Shown piece by piece: positions 1 through 30,090 of a stretch of 64,000 nucleotides of DNA. The translations under genes were made by a program, and so were the position numbers. Below the pieces are notes generated by a model. The model ran no database searches and had not been told where the DNA came from. It saw only the letters and a list, made by a program, of their open reading frames with translations. The DNA is taken from positions 14,868,807-14,932,806 of the forward strand of contig OX459103.1 of assembly GCA_949775045.1 (NCBI GenBank). Direction: 5' to 3'. Source of the stretch: Metridium senile (taxonomy: Eukaryota > Cnidaria > Anthozoa > Actiniaria > Metridiidae). Numbering within the stretch: position 1 is the first letter of the stretch; the number at the start of each line of letters is the position of its first letter.

Positions 1-350
1 AAACAAAGGAAAAAATTTCTGAAACCCTCTGATTTACCACAAAATGCCTCATGGGTACATTATACTTTGACCAAAATGCTGATGTCATATTGTGGTAAAT
101 CAAATGAACTACCACACTAAACCATTGGAAACTTGTTACTGCGGTTTTCGACTTTCTGCGAACATTTCAATGGCTTGTTGTGAAACACATTTTTAGCTGC
201 TGTCAATCAAAACTAATTGGTCGGTACCTTTTAAATCCTTGATTGACAGCAGCAAAATAATTATTTTACGACTAGCTGTTGGAATGTCTGAGTTCGCAGA
301 AAGTCGAAAACTGTAGACTGTAAACAAATGTTGACAATCTGTCCTTGCAG
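1..350 (+). other. INTS11 intron 1 (3' part)
   Basis: Non-coding sequence ending in the acceptor TTGCAG at 345-350. A local inverted repeat pairs a segment near 144-160 (cgactttctgcgaac) with one near 294-309 (gttcgcagaaagtcg), so about 165 bp is probably a small foldback insertion. Confidence 0.5.
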
Positions 351-19716
<19,366 letters not shown>

Positions 19717-19772
19717 ATCTTAAACTGTTGTTGTTGTAGATATGTATTCTTTGTAAATAGCAAAAACCATGA

Positions 19773-19778
19773 AATAAA
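19773..19778 (+). terminator. AATAAA polyadenylation signal of INTS11
   Basis: A canonical AATAAA hexamer lies 57 nt after the INTS11 stop codon (19714-19716), in a short AT-rich 3' UTR. No other AATAAA occurs between the stop and this site. Confidence 0.6.
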
Positions 19779-19811
19779 ATCAAAATTAGAACAATTAAAA
19801 AATAGCTATTA

Positions 19812-19890
19812 GAAGTCACGCATTCTGATTGGTTGAGGCGCGTGGTTTATGAGAGCTGACAGCACGCACGTTTGCATGTTGATCAATTTT
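19812..19890. mobile_element. CCAAT-box end module of a foldback family
   Basis: TCTGATTGGTTGAGGCGCGT and AGCACGCACGTTTGCATG match the reverse complement of 15800-15880. It begins right after the INTS11 3' UTR. Confidence 0.6.
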
Positions 19891-20103
19891 TATTTTTCTA
19901 TTTTATTTTATTAGCTTTTTCCTTCATACGAAGGCAGGGACACCACAACAGCTTACGCCAATTACTGTGGGCCCTGTAGTATGCTGAGAAATGACTGTTG
20001 TGCCGGAAGACAATCCCCTGCTCTTTTCGAGGAGCACAACAGGATCTTTTACGTCCACCTTATATAGGAATTAGAGTGAAGGCAGACGGGACCTCCGGTA
20101 AAT

Positions 20104-20189
20104 ATGCAGCCGCTCCTTTGTATCGTCACGCAATACGAGTCTCCGTGGGGAGACTGGTATTGCGTGACGACACAAAGGAGCGGCTGCAT
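20104..20189. mobile_element. Palindrome in a wider intergenic repeat (19919-20310)
   Basis: Arms ATGCAGCCGCTCCTTTG and CAAAGGAGCGGCTGCAT extend to about 40 nt with few mismatches. The surrounding 19919-20310 (GGATCTTTTACGTCC, GTCTTGCCCAAGGACAC) looks like a dispersed invertebrate repeat. Confidence 0.75.
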
Positions 20190-20394
20190 AGGAGGCTAGA
20201 CCTCCGGCTTTACGTCCTTAACCGAGAAGACGAGGCACTGAGAAAGTGAAGTGTCTTGCCCAAGGACACGACGCAATCGCCCGGGTCGGGAATCATATAT
20301 CATTCTTGTTTTTCAACTAGTGTATCGACACACGTTTTATATAGCTCTATAGTTTTAGTTTTATTTAAACTTTGTCCTGTTAGCCTGCGTCACA

Positions 20395-20490
20395 AACCGT
20401 GTTCTGGACCCCCAGCTGACTAGCACGGATATAGGAAGCGATTTCTGATTGGCTCATGCCTTCTTCGATTCTAACATGCTCGCTGATTGG
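20395..20490 (+). repeat. Left member of an inverted pair 5 kb apart
   Basis: CTAGCACGGATATAGGAAGC, GATTTCTGATTGGCTC and GCTGATTGGT match the reverse complement of 25431-25545. Two CCAAT boxes (reverse orientation) are included. Confidence 0.7.
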
Positions 20491-20491
20491 T

Positions 20492-21720
20492 CAAAAGCTT
20501 GTCATAACTATTGTAAGCGTTTTAGCCTTGGAGCGACCAAATAGGGCGTGAAAGTGCGAATTTAGCGAAGCGATAGGTTTCACGCTCAGGGCGTCACGAC
20601 CACTGACTAATGTGCTTTTAGACGAGTTTACGGGCGATTTTACTGGATCGGCAACAACAACGACTCCACAAACCACGCAACCACAAACGAACGGGAACGT
20701 AGATTTATTGAAGCTGACTAATTTGATACCGATACGTAAACTGCAATACAATATTGTAACGATTTCGAATTAAAAACTAATTACAAAGTATATGAATTAA
20801 AAGCTACAATTAACAACTTTCATGAATAATACACATCAATAATAAGTAATAACATAATCATAGTATAACAATATATCAATTCATTCTAGTGGCGTTGGGG
20901 CGGTGCCCTGCACATTTGTAAGTATAAATCAACTAAAATACTTTGATAAAGCTAAATAAAGATTCGATATAAAACATATATTATCACATTGCTAACAATA
21001 GTAGCAGATAGACTAGTAATTTTTTCAATGAATGAACAAATCGTCGTGAAAAGCATAAACTATAGGAAAAGTGTACAAAACTTTCTAATTCTTAAACTTG
21101 AACAAAAGTACGTACTTTAAAGCTCTTGAAACTTAGTTAAACAAAGCTTTAGCTAATAATATATCAAAGGGTACTTACATATCGATCCCGCTTGCCTCTA
21201 AAGAGCCAAAGATTGACCAAAAACGTGTTCCAAAAACGAAGACATTACTTGACACACCTTTACGATTGATACTTAACTAAAGAACTGGCTAAAAAGGACG
21301 CTAATGGCCCTTATATATGCGCGTCATGACGCTAAAGTTTCTTATTACTAAGCTAACAAACAAACATAAACATAATGTAACTATGTATTGTAACTAGGAT
21401 TAAAATATAATTGAATTAATTAAATCATGATAACGCGAATTAAAGAGACGTCCTTTACAACTATCTTTCATCGCGCCAAAGTCCAAAGTTTTAATGCTAC
21501 ACATGGTTTTGACCTTTGACAAGTGTACGTTGTTGTTTGAACGAAATTTACTGCAAATGATTCAAAAAGACAGAATTATCACGAGCAGCAAAAGAAAATT
21601 CAATATTTGATTGGTCTTTTATTTGATTGGTCTTTTATTTCTATTGAGAGATATCTCAAGAAGTATGCCAAGCTTGTTTGAAGAATTATAAAACACAATT
21701 TGTCCATAAACGAACAAACT
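20492..21720. other. Intergenic, no gene recognised
   Basis: AT-rich sequence. A forward frame near 20545-20772 is open but has no start codon or recognisable domain. TATATATGCGCGTCATGACG at 21313 is a palindromic, promoter-like stretch with no adjacent gene. Confidence 0.5.
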
Positions 21721-21750
21721 ACCACAGGGAGCCCACAGGCATTGTTGAAT

Positions 21751-21890
21751 AGCTGTTATTACAGTTATATGCAATTGATTTTGAACAATGGGTTGAAGTC
21801 GAGGCTTTCGGGCGAAAACAATAGGTTTGCCCGAAAGCCTCGATTTGAATCCATTGTTTGAAATCATTTGCATATAACTGTAATAACATC
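21751..21890. mobile_element. 140-bp palindromic MITE inside a TIR, AT target duplication
   Basis: AGCTGTTATTACAGTTATAT on the left and its complement on the right (ending AACATCT) enclose AGGCTTTCGGGCGAAAAC/GCCCGAAAGCCT. It is flanked by AT on both sides. The intact right TIR of the host element reads GAATTCCGAATT across the insertion point. Confidence 0.85.
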
Positions 21891-22878
21891 TATTCCGAAT
21901 TAAAAAAAAAAAAAAATTTAAATAAAGTCGATAAACGTTTACAGCGGGGAGTAGTAAATCCCCGAGTTGGAATCCGAGTTAGAGTTAGACTTGAGTTAGA
22001 CTTAAGTTGGAATCGAGTTACATCCTGAGTTAGAATTGGTGATATATACATGTGTCACAGTTACATGTGGGATGTTGATTGAAGTTCCCACAATATTTAC
22101 AGTGCAATAAGAGAAATTGTTTAGATTTTTGGATGAGTTTAGAGTTCAAAGTTCTAGTTTGGGCTATTATGCATCTGAATTATAAATGTTATATATTGTA
22201 TGATATTTTGTTACAGTTACATGTGAGATGTTGATTGAAGCTCCCACAGAAAATGTAGATTTTGAATGCATTTTATAATGTTTAGTTTGTAGCAGTTGGA
22301 AATGTTATATGATATAATTTAATGATATGATATAAAGGTTATAAATAAATAATTATTTATTAATTATTTGATTGTATTTTAAAATCAGCTTAAAAACATA
22401 TAATCAAGGTAGAAATATTTCTTTATTTCAATGTTGTGTTCTTTCTTTGATAGATAAGTGCAAAATTGCATCTTATTTTTAATATTTTGGTAATGAGTAT
22501 TCCAGGCAAACAATGGGCAATTTTTATAATTTTTTCATTTATCTAGAGTCTTGTCCTATATATAAATTGCTTTGCTAAGATAACTTTACCTGAATATCAA
22601 AGTTGAGCTATTACATGCTTGTTGTGCATCATCTTTGTGATGTACAATTAATGCTTATTTCAACAATTTGATAAACTACGGTATACGAAGACTAAATGTG
22701 ACACTAGCTATATAGTCCTAAATTATTCCTATTCTGATCTATCACTATTTTGTGGCAGGAAAGTATGCACATTTAGTGTTTGCATTCTAGTATGTATTGT
22801 ATGTACTCTCTATTTCTGATTATTAGGAATATTTAAATAAAGATCAAAACCAATGATAATTTAGTTAACAAATAATTA

Positions 22879-23280
22879 AGGTTCAGCCGTGGTTTATGCG
22901 AGTTATACAGCGCAATTTTCAATATTTCCCAACAAACTAATGGTATCGAGTAAGTTTGGGCTTATTCTTATATCCGTCGACGTTGAGGTTTTTCATAACT
23001 TGCTTGAGAGCTTCGTTAGACTATATATTCTTGAGCTCTGATAACCGCACGCTTGGCAATTTGAACACACGAGAAAATGTCAAGAAGCACGAGCTGAAAG
23101 CGAGTGCTTCTGGACATTTTTAAGTGTGTTCAAATGCCAAGCGTTTATTATATAAATTTCGATTAAAAATTGTTCAAAAATCGTTCAAAAAAGTCTGTTT
23201 GATTTCGAAAACTTACGACCGTGGTTTATACTCTCATAAACCACGCTTGTTTGGCCAATCAGAGCGCGCGTTAGAATCAA
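22879..23280. mobile_element. Foldback cluster with CCAAT-box end
   Basis: It starts with GCCGTGGTTTATGCGAG and ends with GACCGTGGTTTATACTCTC, AAACCACGC and GGCCAATCAGAGCGCGCG. It contains the palindrome 23050-23143. Confidence 0.6.
23050..23143. mobile_element. Foldback with AGCACGAGCTGAAAGCGAGTGCT-type centre
   Basis: CGCTTGGCAATTTGAACACA and its imperfect complement form about 40-nt arms. The centre is an AGCAC...GTGCT stem around GAGCTGAAAGCGA. Confidence 0.8.
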
Positions 23281-23979
23281 TCTATATAATAAAATAAAAT
23301 AAGGTATCATCCTTTACATAAAGTAAGTAATGGGCTGACAAAAGAGAACAGCTAATGTTTATTTTTATTGCAATGCGAACCATGATTATTTATAAACTAT
23401 CAATTGGTTCATTTTGTGAACTTTCTACTGCTTCAAACCATCACAAAAAAGTTCAGAGCTCAAATAATTAAGTAATTAATTAATTTACATTGTTCAAATT
23501 ACATTTGTGGTAATTTTATGTTATTTTGTGCAAGAAAAATCGGGAATCATTATTATACGAAACATCAATTATAAGCTAGTAGCTACATTGCAGTACCTGA
23601 GTATTTTCAATTCCATCTGTAAAAACAAATAAAACAGAAAATTCATTGCCAAATTCTGACATGTTGACTAGAGTTTACGGACCTTCAACGTAAGCCTATT
23701 AAATTTCAGCTTCTTTTCTATACCAGTCGAAAAAAAATGCACTTTCTTTTTAGTGCCAAAAAAGTAAACCGACTAGAACCCAAAAGGATAAAAGAATGAT
23801 AACGTCACTTACTACAAATACGATAGTTCAAAGCTCCAGTAAGGTACATCGAACATGGCGGCCATTTTGAAAACATTGTTAGAACGCGGACGAAGTCTGG
23901 GTCTAACTCAGGACCTAACTCAATTCCAACTCAAGTGTAACTCAAACTCAAACTCGGACTCCAACTCGGGAATCAGTGA

Positions 23980-24480
23980 TCAGGAGGAGCCAACGAGGGT
24001 GTTCTTTAAAAAAACTGTTCTTATAAATAAGTTCCTGGGAATCTGTACCTTGACTATTCTACGCTCTCACGTTTTTCATTATATACATCCTATCATTCTG
24101 AAATTACCTGGAAAACGTAAATTTTCGGGTAGGCCCGTATCTCGTACCAATCTCAAACACTGATGTTTTGTTTATAATTATAAAACAACACTTACACAAC
24201 CATTTTTCTTGGTTTTAAAATTTTACCCGGGACCATTATTCTATTCACCTTTATATATTTGAAAACACTGCTAAGCGGTTTTTCTTGGTTCTAAAAAAAA
24301 TATTTTCCTGGGAAACATTATTCACGCAATCTATATACTTTTTTTGGTCAGAGAATTTTCGATTTCCTGGGAAACATTCTTGGGCCAACCCAAACGTTTC
24401 CTGGGACTCAAATTGACTCATATCTGGCTGGGATGTAAGAACAGTTATAAATGTCCCAGCTGATCGTTGGCTCCTCCTGA
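23980..24480. mobile_element. 500-bp MITE, TCAGGAGGAGCCAACGA ends
   Basis: TCAGGAGGAGCCAACGA at 23980 is mirrored at 24464-24480, and AACTGTTCTTA is mirrored by TAAGAACAGTT. It is nested in the 21722-24946 element. CCTGGGAA recurs several times inside. Confidence 0.68.
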
Positions 24481-24633
24481 GTAGTTCCCTTTACAGCGAC
24501 ATTCGTTGTATCGCGACCCGTCGTTTTCAAAAGTCTGATTTGATTTTCGTTTTTCTGAGCCGTCAATCATTTATTTGGTGTCTATGAAAATTAGCTTTTG
24601 AACAAGCCGACTCTATAAAGCCTATAAACTTTC

Positions 24634-24771
24634 GGGTTTCGGCTTACCGGATTGACCGTTGGGGCTTACCGGATTGGCTGAAGTTCAAATTTGAAATAGC
24701 TATCAACTGTCGCCCGTCCCAGTAAACTTTGCTTTGATATGCCCTAACGGTTAATCCGGTAAGCCGAAACC
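24634..24771. mobile_element. Short foldback, GGGTTTCGGCTTACCGGATT arms
   Basis: GGGTTTCGGCTTACCGGATT with AACGGTTAATCCGGTAAGCC forms about 27-nt arms. GGCTTACCGGATTG is repeated directly on the left. Confidence 0.7.
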
Positions 24772-25430
24772 CAAGACGCTAATAACGTACCCGGCCGGGT
24801 AAGAAAAGACCGTGGATATAGGATACCGGTGTTTTCAAGTCAGGTCAAACAATCGCGTGACACGGCATGAAACGTTTATCGATTTTGTTTAAATTTATCC
24901 TGTTTTTTTAATTCGGAATTCAACAATGCCTGTGGGCTCCCTCTGAAACTACTGGGCTTATCTCACACAGCACAAACAATGAAATAAATCTAACAATACC
25001 TTCAAAGTTAAGTTAGTTTATTGACTTTGTCGCTCATCCATGAGAATAAATATTTAGCATAATACTCAATCGATAAACGTGGTTTCTCTTCCAATGGATG
25101 ATGCTCTTCACATCTGATCAGCATTAAAATATCACAGATCTTCGATATAGCGTGTCGGAAGGTCGATAAAAACATTATTCTGCTAAAAAAGACTTTGATA
25201 CTCTCCTTTCATTCAGGCAAATTAAAAGGATAATAACTCGTAGGTTAGCAAAAGGTTTTCAATTTCAAATTGATTTTCGATAACTTCAAACGGCTGCTTG
25301 TTTTGTTTACATTTTGTCACATGTGCGTAGAAGGATATCCAAACCTGGGTATTACATTTACGGTTGATTTTTATTACATTTACGGTGGGTATTACATTTA
25401 CGGTTGTTATTACATTTACGGGTGATACAC

Positions 25431-25545
25431 AAACCAATCAGCAATCGTGTTAGAATTGAACAAGGCGAGAGCCAATAAGAAATCGCTTCTTATATCCGTG
25501 CTAGCCAGCTGGCGTTGTTTCACAGACGGACTTAAGGTGGCTCGA
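25431..25545 (-). repeat. Right member of the inverted pair
   Basis: On the minus strand it reads CTAGCACGGATATAAGAAGC, GATTTCTTATTGGCTC and CTGATTGGT, aligning with 20395-20490 over about 90 bp. Confidence 0.7.
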
Positions 25546-26086
25546 CTGAGTATTTTTGAAGGGCCACCGTCGCTGTTTGATCGCAAAATGCGTCGCGCGT
25601 AGAAAGAAAATTTCAAATTAATTCCCATAGCAAATTCAGGCATAGATTGAAGTTTGTTCTGATGTTTGAAATATTGCAATCGGAACTAGCAATAATTTTT
25701 AATGATAGAAAAGTGGCTTTGACAAATACGACAATTTTAGACGAAATAGAGTTTTCTATAAAACCGCATTGATTGTCTCACAAACTCCAGATCAAGGTCT
25801 TCGTTGTTGCTGAAAATGAAAGATTTATATGGAGGCATTTTTGAATAAAACGCTTTTAAACATTTACACATCAAATATATTAAACTAGCGGTTCTTATCA
25901 GAAGTGAAGTGCTGCGATGTGTATTTGTATGCACTTAAAGTAAGCTATTGTCGACATTCATGCGCTTCAAAGCATTTTCGTATTGTTAAGACTGTGAAAC
26001 AATAGAAATACGCTTCAAAACTCATTACTTTTGACGGTGCCTAAACTTTTGTATTCTTTGTAAAGTTTCAGGTTGTAGCTTATGGT

Positions 26087-27152
26087 TCAATGAAAAGTTG
26101 TTATTATTGAAGTTGTTTTTGTTAAAAACGTGAGTTTATTTTCCAATCTAGTTTGTTTTTGAAAATGAGTTTCTTCGATGATTCTTTTCTTAAAGTAGGC
26201 TTTTTGTGCATCTAAACTATTTTGCGATTGAGTTTCGGTTTGTTCAGATGTTTTTTTCTTGAAGTATGCTTTTTGTGCATCTAATCTTTTTTGCCTTTCA
26301 ATTGCAGTTTGTGTTAATTTGCTATTTTTTTGATATGTTCTCATCTTTTCTAGCCTGGTTTCTCTATGATGTGGCGTTTCTTCTGGGAGTTTTCTTTTTT
26401 TTGTTTTTTCAATATTTTTTTCCTCTTTACATTCAGAAAATTCAACAACTTTTCTCGTACACAAATTTTTATTGTTAGTCGACATTAGTTGGTGAGTTGG
26501 TGATTTACTAGTGTTACTATTAAACAAATTGAACAGGCATAATTTCAAAGAATTCACTACTTAATTCAATGGAAAGTGAACGTAAATATTGTTCTAATGT
26601 GGTTAGATCACAGCATTTCATAACAACAGCAGTGCCATTATCATCAAGCATACCATAATCGTTACGTGCATGAGAATCAAAAACATAAATAACATTGTCA
26701 GTATGTTTAATCAATGCCATCGTATAACCATCTAGTATCATAAATGCATAATTATCATTCGAGAAAGTATTCATCAAGGCAGAATGTAAATCAAGATCGT
26801 TTGCCTCGTCGGGCGATTGATTTGGATCGTTTGCCTCGTTGGGCGATTGATTCTGTGTCATCGTAAACCAAAGGACTCGATCTTGCAGATAATTCAGAGA
26901 AATCGTCTCTTCATCAGGTACAGAGCGTTCTTCGAAAGCTTTTAAAAACATGGAATCTCCTTCGGCTAAAAGACGATCCACCGTCTGTGTTGTCCATTTC
27001 GAAATATTACCACAATTTGCACATAACAGAGCTGAAAGAGTCATAAAAGCACATTGTCTTCCTCTTGAAATGTTGCTAAAACGACCATCACCTTGATGAA
27101 TACTTCCTCGAGTAAATAAAGTCGCATTTAACATAAAGTAATTATCATACAT
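26087..27152 (-). pseudogene. Helitron-type protein fragment: C76/OTU-like protease domain plus charged repeats
   Basis: Two minus-strand frames overlap at 26520-26557 and need one frameshift to join. The first (ATG at 27152, 210 residues) has GSIHQGD near residue 16, GRQCAFM with a candidate catalytic Cys near 33, a candidate Asp at LDGYTM, and VFDSHARN with a candidate His. This pattern recalls the herpes-tegument-type (C76) deubiquitinase fold found fused to transposon proteins. The second has repeats around RLEKMRTYQ, RLDAQKAYFKKK and LDAQKAYFKKR, like the charged N-terminal repeats of Helitron helicase proteins. No Rep or helicase domain follows, so the copy is truncated. Family assignment is from memory of such fusions. 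Confidence 0.5.
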
Positions 27153-27628
27153 ACCTTCGCCAAGAGACCATGTGGTTTACGGCGCATTAATCATTTGATA
27201 ATAACCGCTGATTACGATTACGGCAGGCGCAAAAATTGTCAATCGCTACCTAGCCCACGAAATCGACTTTCGACTTGGGTATTGATCGTGTTACACAGGG
27301 ATCCCAACGGAAAATCTGCGAGATTAGTGTCGCTGCTCACTTCGTTCGCAGCAATGATTCAAGCATCCATTTCACTTGATCAAAAACATCACTACAAAAG
27401 CTCAGAAAAAGTTGCTTTTAGTCTCATTTGGTCAACAAATGTCTTAGTTATCCATCTGGCGAACATGAACGAAATCACTTCAGGCTATTAGGACATATAT
27501 GATTTTCCGTTTGGTGAGATATAACTGCGCTTTTTCTTCTTTTGTCTAATATTGCACACATTTTTACAGAAGATCTCAAAACTTAAAATTTCCCTGATTA
27601 ATTTTTTTCTTACCGCAGCATTGGCTTT

Positions 27629-27815
27629 AACAAATAAAACACATTTACTGTGTTTGCACAGGCTAATGCAAACCGAGATGTGGTTGGGAGAATTCGAGAG
27701 CAGATCAGTGCAAACACGAGCCGCAGGCGAGTGTTTGCACCTGCTCGAGAATTCTCCCAACCACATCGAGGTTTGCATTAGCCTGTGCAAACACAGTCAA
27801 TGTGTTTTATTTGTT
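27629..27815. mobile_element. Large foldback, ~85-nt arms
   Basis: AACAAATAAAACACATTTAC, TGTGTTTGCACAGGCTAATG and ATGTGGTTGGGAGAATTC are all mirrored on the right. The centre is CAAACACGAGCCGCAGGCGA, the best example of the shared centre. The outer motif TGTTTGCACAGG also occurs at 28988 beside a CCAAT box. Confidence 0.9.
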
Positions 27816-28004
27816 TTATAAAATTTTATTTCTTTTTAATAAATAAACGATTGATTAAAACCGACTAATTTTTAATTTAAATACAAATTATCCTTACATT
27901 CGTGTGTATTTGAAACAACCAATCAAATCGCACGAATAAGACGCACAACCAATCAAATTGCAAGTTTGATTCATGCCTCCAAACATGAAATTGAAATTGA
28001 AAAA

Positions 28005-28020
28005 CAAGATGGCGGCCGCG
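28005..28020 (+). promoter_or_regulatory. YY1-type motif AAGATGGCGGCC
   Basis: CAAGATGGCGGCCGCG lies 50 bp upstream of the ATG at 28070. AAGATGGCGGC is the classic YY1 site found near metazoan transcription starts. Similar ATGGCGGC strings occur at 23855 and 57999. Confidence 0.4.
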
Positions 28021-28069
28021 AAAAATGTGTTATTTTCGTGATTTTTTAGATACTTTATACCATCACAAA

Positions 28070-28399
28070 ATGCCCCAAAATGGGAGAGATGGAAAATTCA
28101 CATCAAAAGAAGAGTATATACGAAGAAAGAAGGTTGAAGAACCATTTAATGACAAGAAAACCCAGGATGAAAATCGGGTTTTGGCCGATAGCGCTCGTAA
28201 ATTTACGTCGACCGATGGAAAAGCAAATAGCCAAAATACACCTTGGGATGAAGGAAAAAGGATTGTGGAGCTAAAGGTGTTAGAAGAATGTCTGAAATCT
28301 TGCACTGACTGTGGAGAAGGCCTATATCTTCATCAAATTGTCGAAGAAAAACGATATGGTTTTAGTAGTTTTACCGGTGTAATTGCGAAGTGTTGTTGA
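28070..28399 (+). pseudogene. N-terminal fragment of a Mutator-like transposon protein
   Basis: 109 codons from ATG at 28070 (an in-frame ATG at 28025 would add 15). The C-terminal part has a WDEGKRIVEL block, a CTDCGEG Cys pair, then VEEKRYGFSS. This spacing resembles the zinc-ribbon-bearing N-terminal domain of Mutator-like transposases in invertebrate genomes. The frame stops right after a CC pair, where the family normally continues, so the copy is broken or truncated. A YY1-type motif lies upstream and a TA-flanked MITE starts 73 bp downstream. The assignment rests on remembered motif order. Confidence 0.45.
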
Positions 28400-28471
28400 A
28401 CTCAGTTTACACAAGCAAAAGTCATCGACGAAACGACAGCTGCAAAAATGGCATTCCTATTTATGATGTTA

Positions 28472-28877
28472 CAGCCAAACCCACTGAAGCGTTCATATCG
28501 AGGTTAGAACATTCAATTTGTTTATCATGTTATTTGTTTATTTGAAATTTGCATAAATGAATCGATTCTTGTAGTTTTCAAAAAACGCTTCTAAACAAAA
28601 CTTACTTTCAATGTTTTTTTTGGACAACAGAAACTTGCTAAACTCATTCTGCTTACAGCCAATATTGTTATAAATGCTTACTAAGGTATTTTATTACAAT
28701 AGCATTATCAGTTATTGACCACAGATCGTGATTTCGGGACTTATTAACGGTTGACGGTTGAAGTCTTTCGGTTTCGTTTTTGAAAGTTTAAAAACAAATT
28801 TAAACTTTAAATTCAACGTTTTGAAGAATATATCGAGCCTTCCAACCTCGATAGGAACGCTTCAGTAGGTTTGGCTG
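28472..28877. mobile_element. 406-bp TA-flanked MITE, CAGCCAAACC ends
   Basis: CAGCCAAACCCACTGAAGCG at the left is mirrored by GCTTCAGTAGGTTTGGCTG at the right, about 40-bp TIRs, with TA on both sides. A sister copy is at 37829-38215. Confidence 0.85.
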
Positions 28878-28979
28878 TACACAAAAGCAGCTACAGGTAA
28901 TTTAGTATAAGATTTATTAAAAAGATGTTTAATATTTTATTATGAAAAATTTTCTTATCAAATTTACCGCCGGTGTCGC

Positions 28980-29040
28980 TCACAACCGTGTTTGCACAGG
29001 GAAATGCAAACACGGCTCTCGACCAATCAGAGCGCACGGA
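28980..29040. mobile_element. CCAAT-box end module (solo)
   Basis: CGTGTTTGCACAGGGAAATG, CAAACACGGCTCTC and ACCAATCAGAGCGCACGG form a module like the end of 22879-23280. Its palindrome partner may be the foldback at 27629-27815. Confidence 0.45.
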
Positions 29041-29671
29041 CTAACTTAAATATTTTATAATTTTTAAATAGTTACTCGTCGAGCCCTGCAGTTTTATGAC
29101 CATTGATACATTGGAAGATATCGAAAATTATTTTCAAAATGGGTAAACTTTTCGACCGCTTTCTCAAGGCATGCATTGTTTTGGTTGTCCGGGATCCTCT
29201 ATTGTCTATATTTTTTACTCAATTTGTGAATTCCGATATGCATTGTCACCTTTCAAACAACACTTGACTACCTTTCGTTAGCCGAGCAGCTCCGAGTGTG
29301 ATCGTTTGAATATTAAAATGACAAAGGACGATTACGATGGGTGCTTGTAACGCAATTCCAGCTAAATGCCATAAATGCCACTAAATACTGCTAAATACTG
29401 CAAATTCTTTTGTTCTCTATTGTTTAATCAACACTATTTAGTGGCAAATAGTACAAAGTATTGCACTCTTTTAGTGTTTGTACTCGAGTTTCATTCCAGT
29501 AAGTAATTAGTTTTCCGGTCTTTTGTCTTTAGCATTAAGAAGTGTATTTTTGTATAGTTTATTCGTCCACCGTTTAACCATCACAGAGCTACAACGTTTT
29601 GTACATATAGTCACTTTCCTTCGTATTTAAAAAAATGATTTATATAAAACTATAGTCGAACCCTGGTCATC

Positions 29672-29811
29672 TGGGGCAGGTTGTACGAAGGGTGGATAAA
29701 GTTATCCGCGGATAAAAGTTATCCACCGCATAGGTTTTTTATAGATTTTATCCGCTGGATAAGGATTTATCCGGTGGATAGCGCTATTCACCCTTCGTAC
29801 AACCGGCCCCT
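29672..29811. mobile_element. 140-bp MITE, second copy of the 12338 family
   Basis: Same ends (GGGGCAGGTTGTACGAAG and CTTCGTACAACCGGCCCC) and the same internal GGATAAAGTTATCC and GGTGGATAGCGCTATTCA motifs. The arms pair almost throughout. Confidence 0.82.
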
Positions 29812-29920
29812 GGTTCAAATGAGTTAACGACGAGCGCCACGGTATCACGTAATTTGCATAACAAGATAAAGTCCATTCACGCTGTACACTAGGTAATTGT
29901 GAAACTTAAAAAAAAAAAAT

Positions 29921-30090
29921 GGTTGGACATGATAGTCGAGCGGTAAAGGCGTTCATTCATGGCCTTGGCTTCGAGCGTTTCCTCCCTCTGTCGGCCTCTG
30001 TACAGGAGTCTTGACCTTGGCCGGGTACAGATCTCACTGCGTTTGGTCGGTGCGTTGTCAAGAGTATCCTGTACAAATAATAAGACATTA
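29921..30090 (+). mobile_element. Possible tRNA-Leu/Ser-derived SINE
   Basis: TAGTCGAGCGGTAAAGGC at 29934 fits the A-box/D-arm of a class II tRNA. A weak B-box-like GGCTTCGAGCG follows at 29967. The body (GGCCGGGTACAGATC) is unrelated to a tRNA. Confidence 0.4.

Larger units (their letters stand above)
21722..24946. mobile_element. 3.2-kb non-autonomous TIR element with nested insertions
   Basis: The ends are inverted: GGGAGCCCACAGGCATTG at 21727 and its complement ending at 24943, continuing inward as CCGAATTAAAA and GTCGATAAACGTTT-like sequence for about 75 bp. The left TIR is split by the palindrome 21751-21890. Further inner pairs: CCGAGTTGGAATCC-rich 21955-22040 with 23890-23975, and smaller elements listed separately. 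There is no transposase-like frame. Confidence 0.72.

Noticed and set aside
20491..20772. Coding gene on either strand in GC-richer intergenic DNA
   Set aside because: The + frame has no ATG or domain, and the minus frame has no recognisable motif or splice context.
21619..21873. 84-residue minus-strand frame
   Set aside because: It overlaps the palindromic MITE and split TIR; no coding signature.
23855..24163. 102-residue frame starting in an ATGGCGGCC context
   Set aside because: It runs across two nested repeat boundaries (AACTC repeats and the 23980 MITE), so it is unlikely to be a gene.
25416..25679. 87-residue minus-strand frame
   Set aside because: It overlaps the inverted CCAAT-type module at 25431; no domain seen.
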